From Bugulina stolonifera (taxonomy: Eukaryota > Bryozoa > Gymnolaemata > Cheilostomatida > Bugulidae), in NCBI GenBank assembly GCA_935421135.1, contig OW285187.1, positions 32,118,818 to 32,182,817 of the forward strand: DNA of 64,000 nucleotides, given 5' to 3'. Under the pieces are notes generated by a model. That model ran no database searches and was not told the DNA's origin. It was given only the letters and a program-made list of their open reading frames with translations. Positions 63,501 through 64,000 of the stretch are shown piece after piece. The translations under genes were made by a program, and so were the position numbers. Position 1 is the stretch's first letter. Every line of letters starts with the position of its first letter.

Positions 63501-64000
63501 TCAGTCTATAGCAATAGTTTGGAATTATCATCCATAGATAAAATTACATATAGTATGGTGGTTTAACAATACAATTCACATTGATTTGTTTAAGACTCAC
63601 GTTCACAGAGAGGAGCTGAGCCAATCCACAATGCATCTGCTGAACAGAAGAGTTCTCCGCTTCCAGCATAGCCTGGGGGACAGACGTATGTAACGACACT
63701 GGAGTAGGTTGTACCATTGGTTAAGACGCTCACCTTAGACGAATATGCAGGCGGTGGTCCACAGTCTATCACTATAAATAATATAGAAGAGAGGCTTTTA
63801 CAGACATCTACCTATTGCACATGTACAGCACAATGTGTATCATAGATTGCGTAGTTTAGTCATTGAAATAGAACTTCTATAATATACAATTTATATAAGA
63901 GGACATACAGTACCTTCACAGGTAGGCTGCACACCCGACCACTCCCCAGTTACTTTGCAGGATCTCTGATTATCTCCGGTCAGCTTATAGCCAGTAGCAC
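48541..64000 (-). CDS. Giant CCP/sushi-repeat protein, 3' part, 28 exons, 2489 aa visible
   Basis: Exons 5' to 3': 64000-63914 (runs off), 63771-63601, 63227-63038, 62881-62743, 62575-62353, 61959-61765, 61560-61399, 61066-60941, 60675-60493, 60225-59097, 58981-58808, 58702-58533, 58225-57463, 57348-57175, 57072-56903, 56648-55918, 55735-55501, 55121-54980, 54798-54012, 53874-53696, 53479-53340, 52902-52720, 52470-52339, 51993-51810, 51450-51314, 51056-50862, 49623-49450 and 48737-48541. All join in frame to a TAA stop; the C-terminus is SAPHCYKFHPPKN. I count 41 modules of the CCP pattern (C...C..GY.L.G...C...G.W....P.C). No TM helix, EGF, lectin or protease domain is seen here. Such proteins are extracellular or, if a domain lies upstream, membrane-tethered, and act in adhesion or complement-like recognition. 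Many NxT/NxS sites are present. The N-terminus is outside the window, so full architecture is unknown. Confidence 0.9.
53018..53120. repeat. Dispersed-repeat fragment with three CTCCCTGATT copies
   Basis: CTCCCTGATT occurs at 53018, 53038 and 53105, around C-rich sequence that includes CCCACCC. It lies in a CCP-gene intron. It looks like a piece of a dispersed repeat; the family is not recognised. Confidence 0.3.
53218..53265. repeat. Short hairpin of the AAGTTGT...ACAACTT family
   Basis: GAAGTTGTCTACTCTCC is opposed by GGGAAGACAACTTC across about 17 nt, in an intron of the CCP gene. Confidence 0.5.
56330..57912 (-). repeat. Tandem duplication unit A inside the CCP gene
   Basis: This unit of about 1.58 kb holds the CCP exon 57348-57175, exon 57072-56903 and parts of the exons on either side. 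It matches unit B (57913-59546) closely in exons and introns. The 16-mer ATTGGATCACAGGCTA marks both unit borders (56330, 57913, 59547). Confidence 0.85.
57913..59546 (-). repeat. Tandem duplication unit B inside the CCP gene
   Basis: This 1.63-kb unit is homologous to unit A, with exons 58981-58808 and 58702-58533 corresponding to 57348-57175 and 57072-56903. Module sequences are nearly identical (for example RYELIGESVRRC against RYELIGEPVRRC). Intron lengths differ slightly. Confidence 0.85.
62011..62177. repeat. Two adjacent hairpins of the AAGTTGT...ACAACTT family
   Basis: The first hairpin pairs AAGTTGTACCCTCTTT (62011) with AAAGAGGACAACTT (62042-62055). The second pairs AAGTTGTCTTTTCTCT (62125) with AGAGAGAGGACAACTT (62162-62177). 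Both lie in one intron of the CCP gene and share the same stem sequence as 5488-5521. Confidence 0.55.

Noticed and set aside
1..64000. CRISPR arrays, operons, bacterial promoters, rRNA genes
   Set aside because: The tandem repeats are directly adjacent with no unique spacers, genes are spliced, and no rRNA-like conserved blocks were seen.

Overview
The window is eukaryotic, AT-rich and intron-rich. Genes are split into 40-1100 bp exons with GT-AG introns; there are no operons or ribosome-binding sites. The gene set (an EGFR/ErbB-class receptor tyrosine kinase, a giant CCP/sushi protein, a Maf-like bZIP factor, a proline-rich docking protein and an SLC28 nucleoside transporter) marks it as an animal. 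The many small DNA-transposon remnants, tRNA-derived SINE-like repeats and frequent TACATGTA-type palindromes fit an early-branching marine invertebrate such as a sponge. I cannot fix the species from sequence alone.

Layout. (1) 319-4333, + strand: the last five exons of a concentrative nucleoside transporter (SLC28/CNT), with a hAT-like element nested inside another hAT-like element in its intron. (2) 4334-7860: gene-poor DNA with a 58-bp tandem repeat. (3) 7861/11278-15636, + strand: a docking protein of about 610-645 residues with polyproline, SH3, EVH1 and phosphotyrosine motifs. (4) 17453-18069, - strand, with a 5' UTR exon near 19.0 kb: a 199-residue Maf-like bZIP protein. (5) 19.4-22.3 kb: repeats only, including a perfect 44-bp-arm hairpin, a SINE-like copy and a 556-bp inverted-repeat element. 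(6) 24017-46508, + strand: a complete EGFR-class receptor, 22 coding exons, 1414 residues. All exon junctions keep frame and every kinase landmark is present. One kinase intron holds a 2.57-kb segment with terminal inverted repeats and coding-like sequence. (7) 48541-64000, - strand, convergent with the receptor: 28 exons of a protein made only of CCP modules (about 41 visible, 2489 residues), ending at a real stop and open at its 5' end. An internal 1.6-kb tandem duplication sits at 56.3-59.5 kb.

How they may relate. The receptor would bind a ligand through its L/furin-like ectodomain and phosphorylate a tail carrying YLxP, NPxY and YxN motifs. The docking protein carries the kinds of motif (YDVP, PxxxRxxKP, FPPPP) that work downstream of such receptors. 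That pairing is inference; nothing here shows co-regulation. Exon borders were built by hand from splice consensus plus codon phase, and no database was searched.
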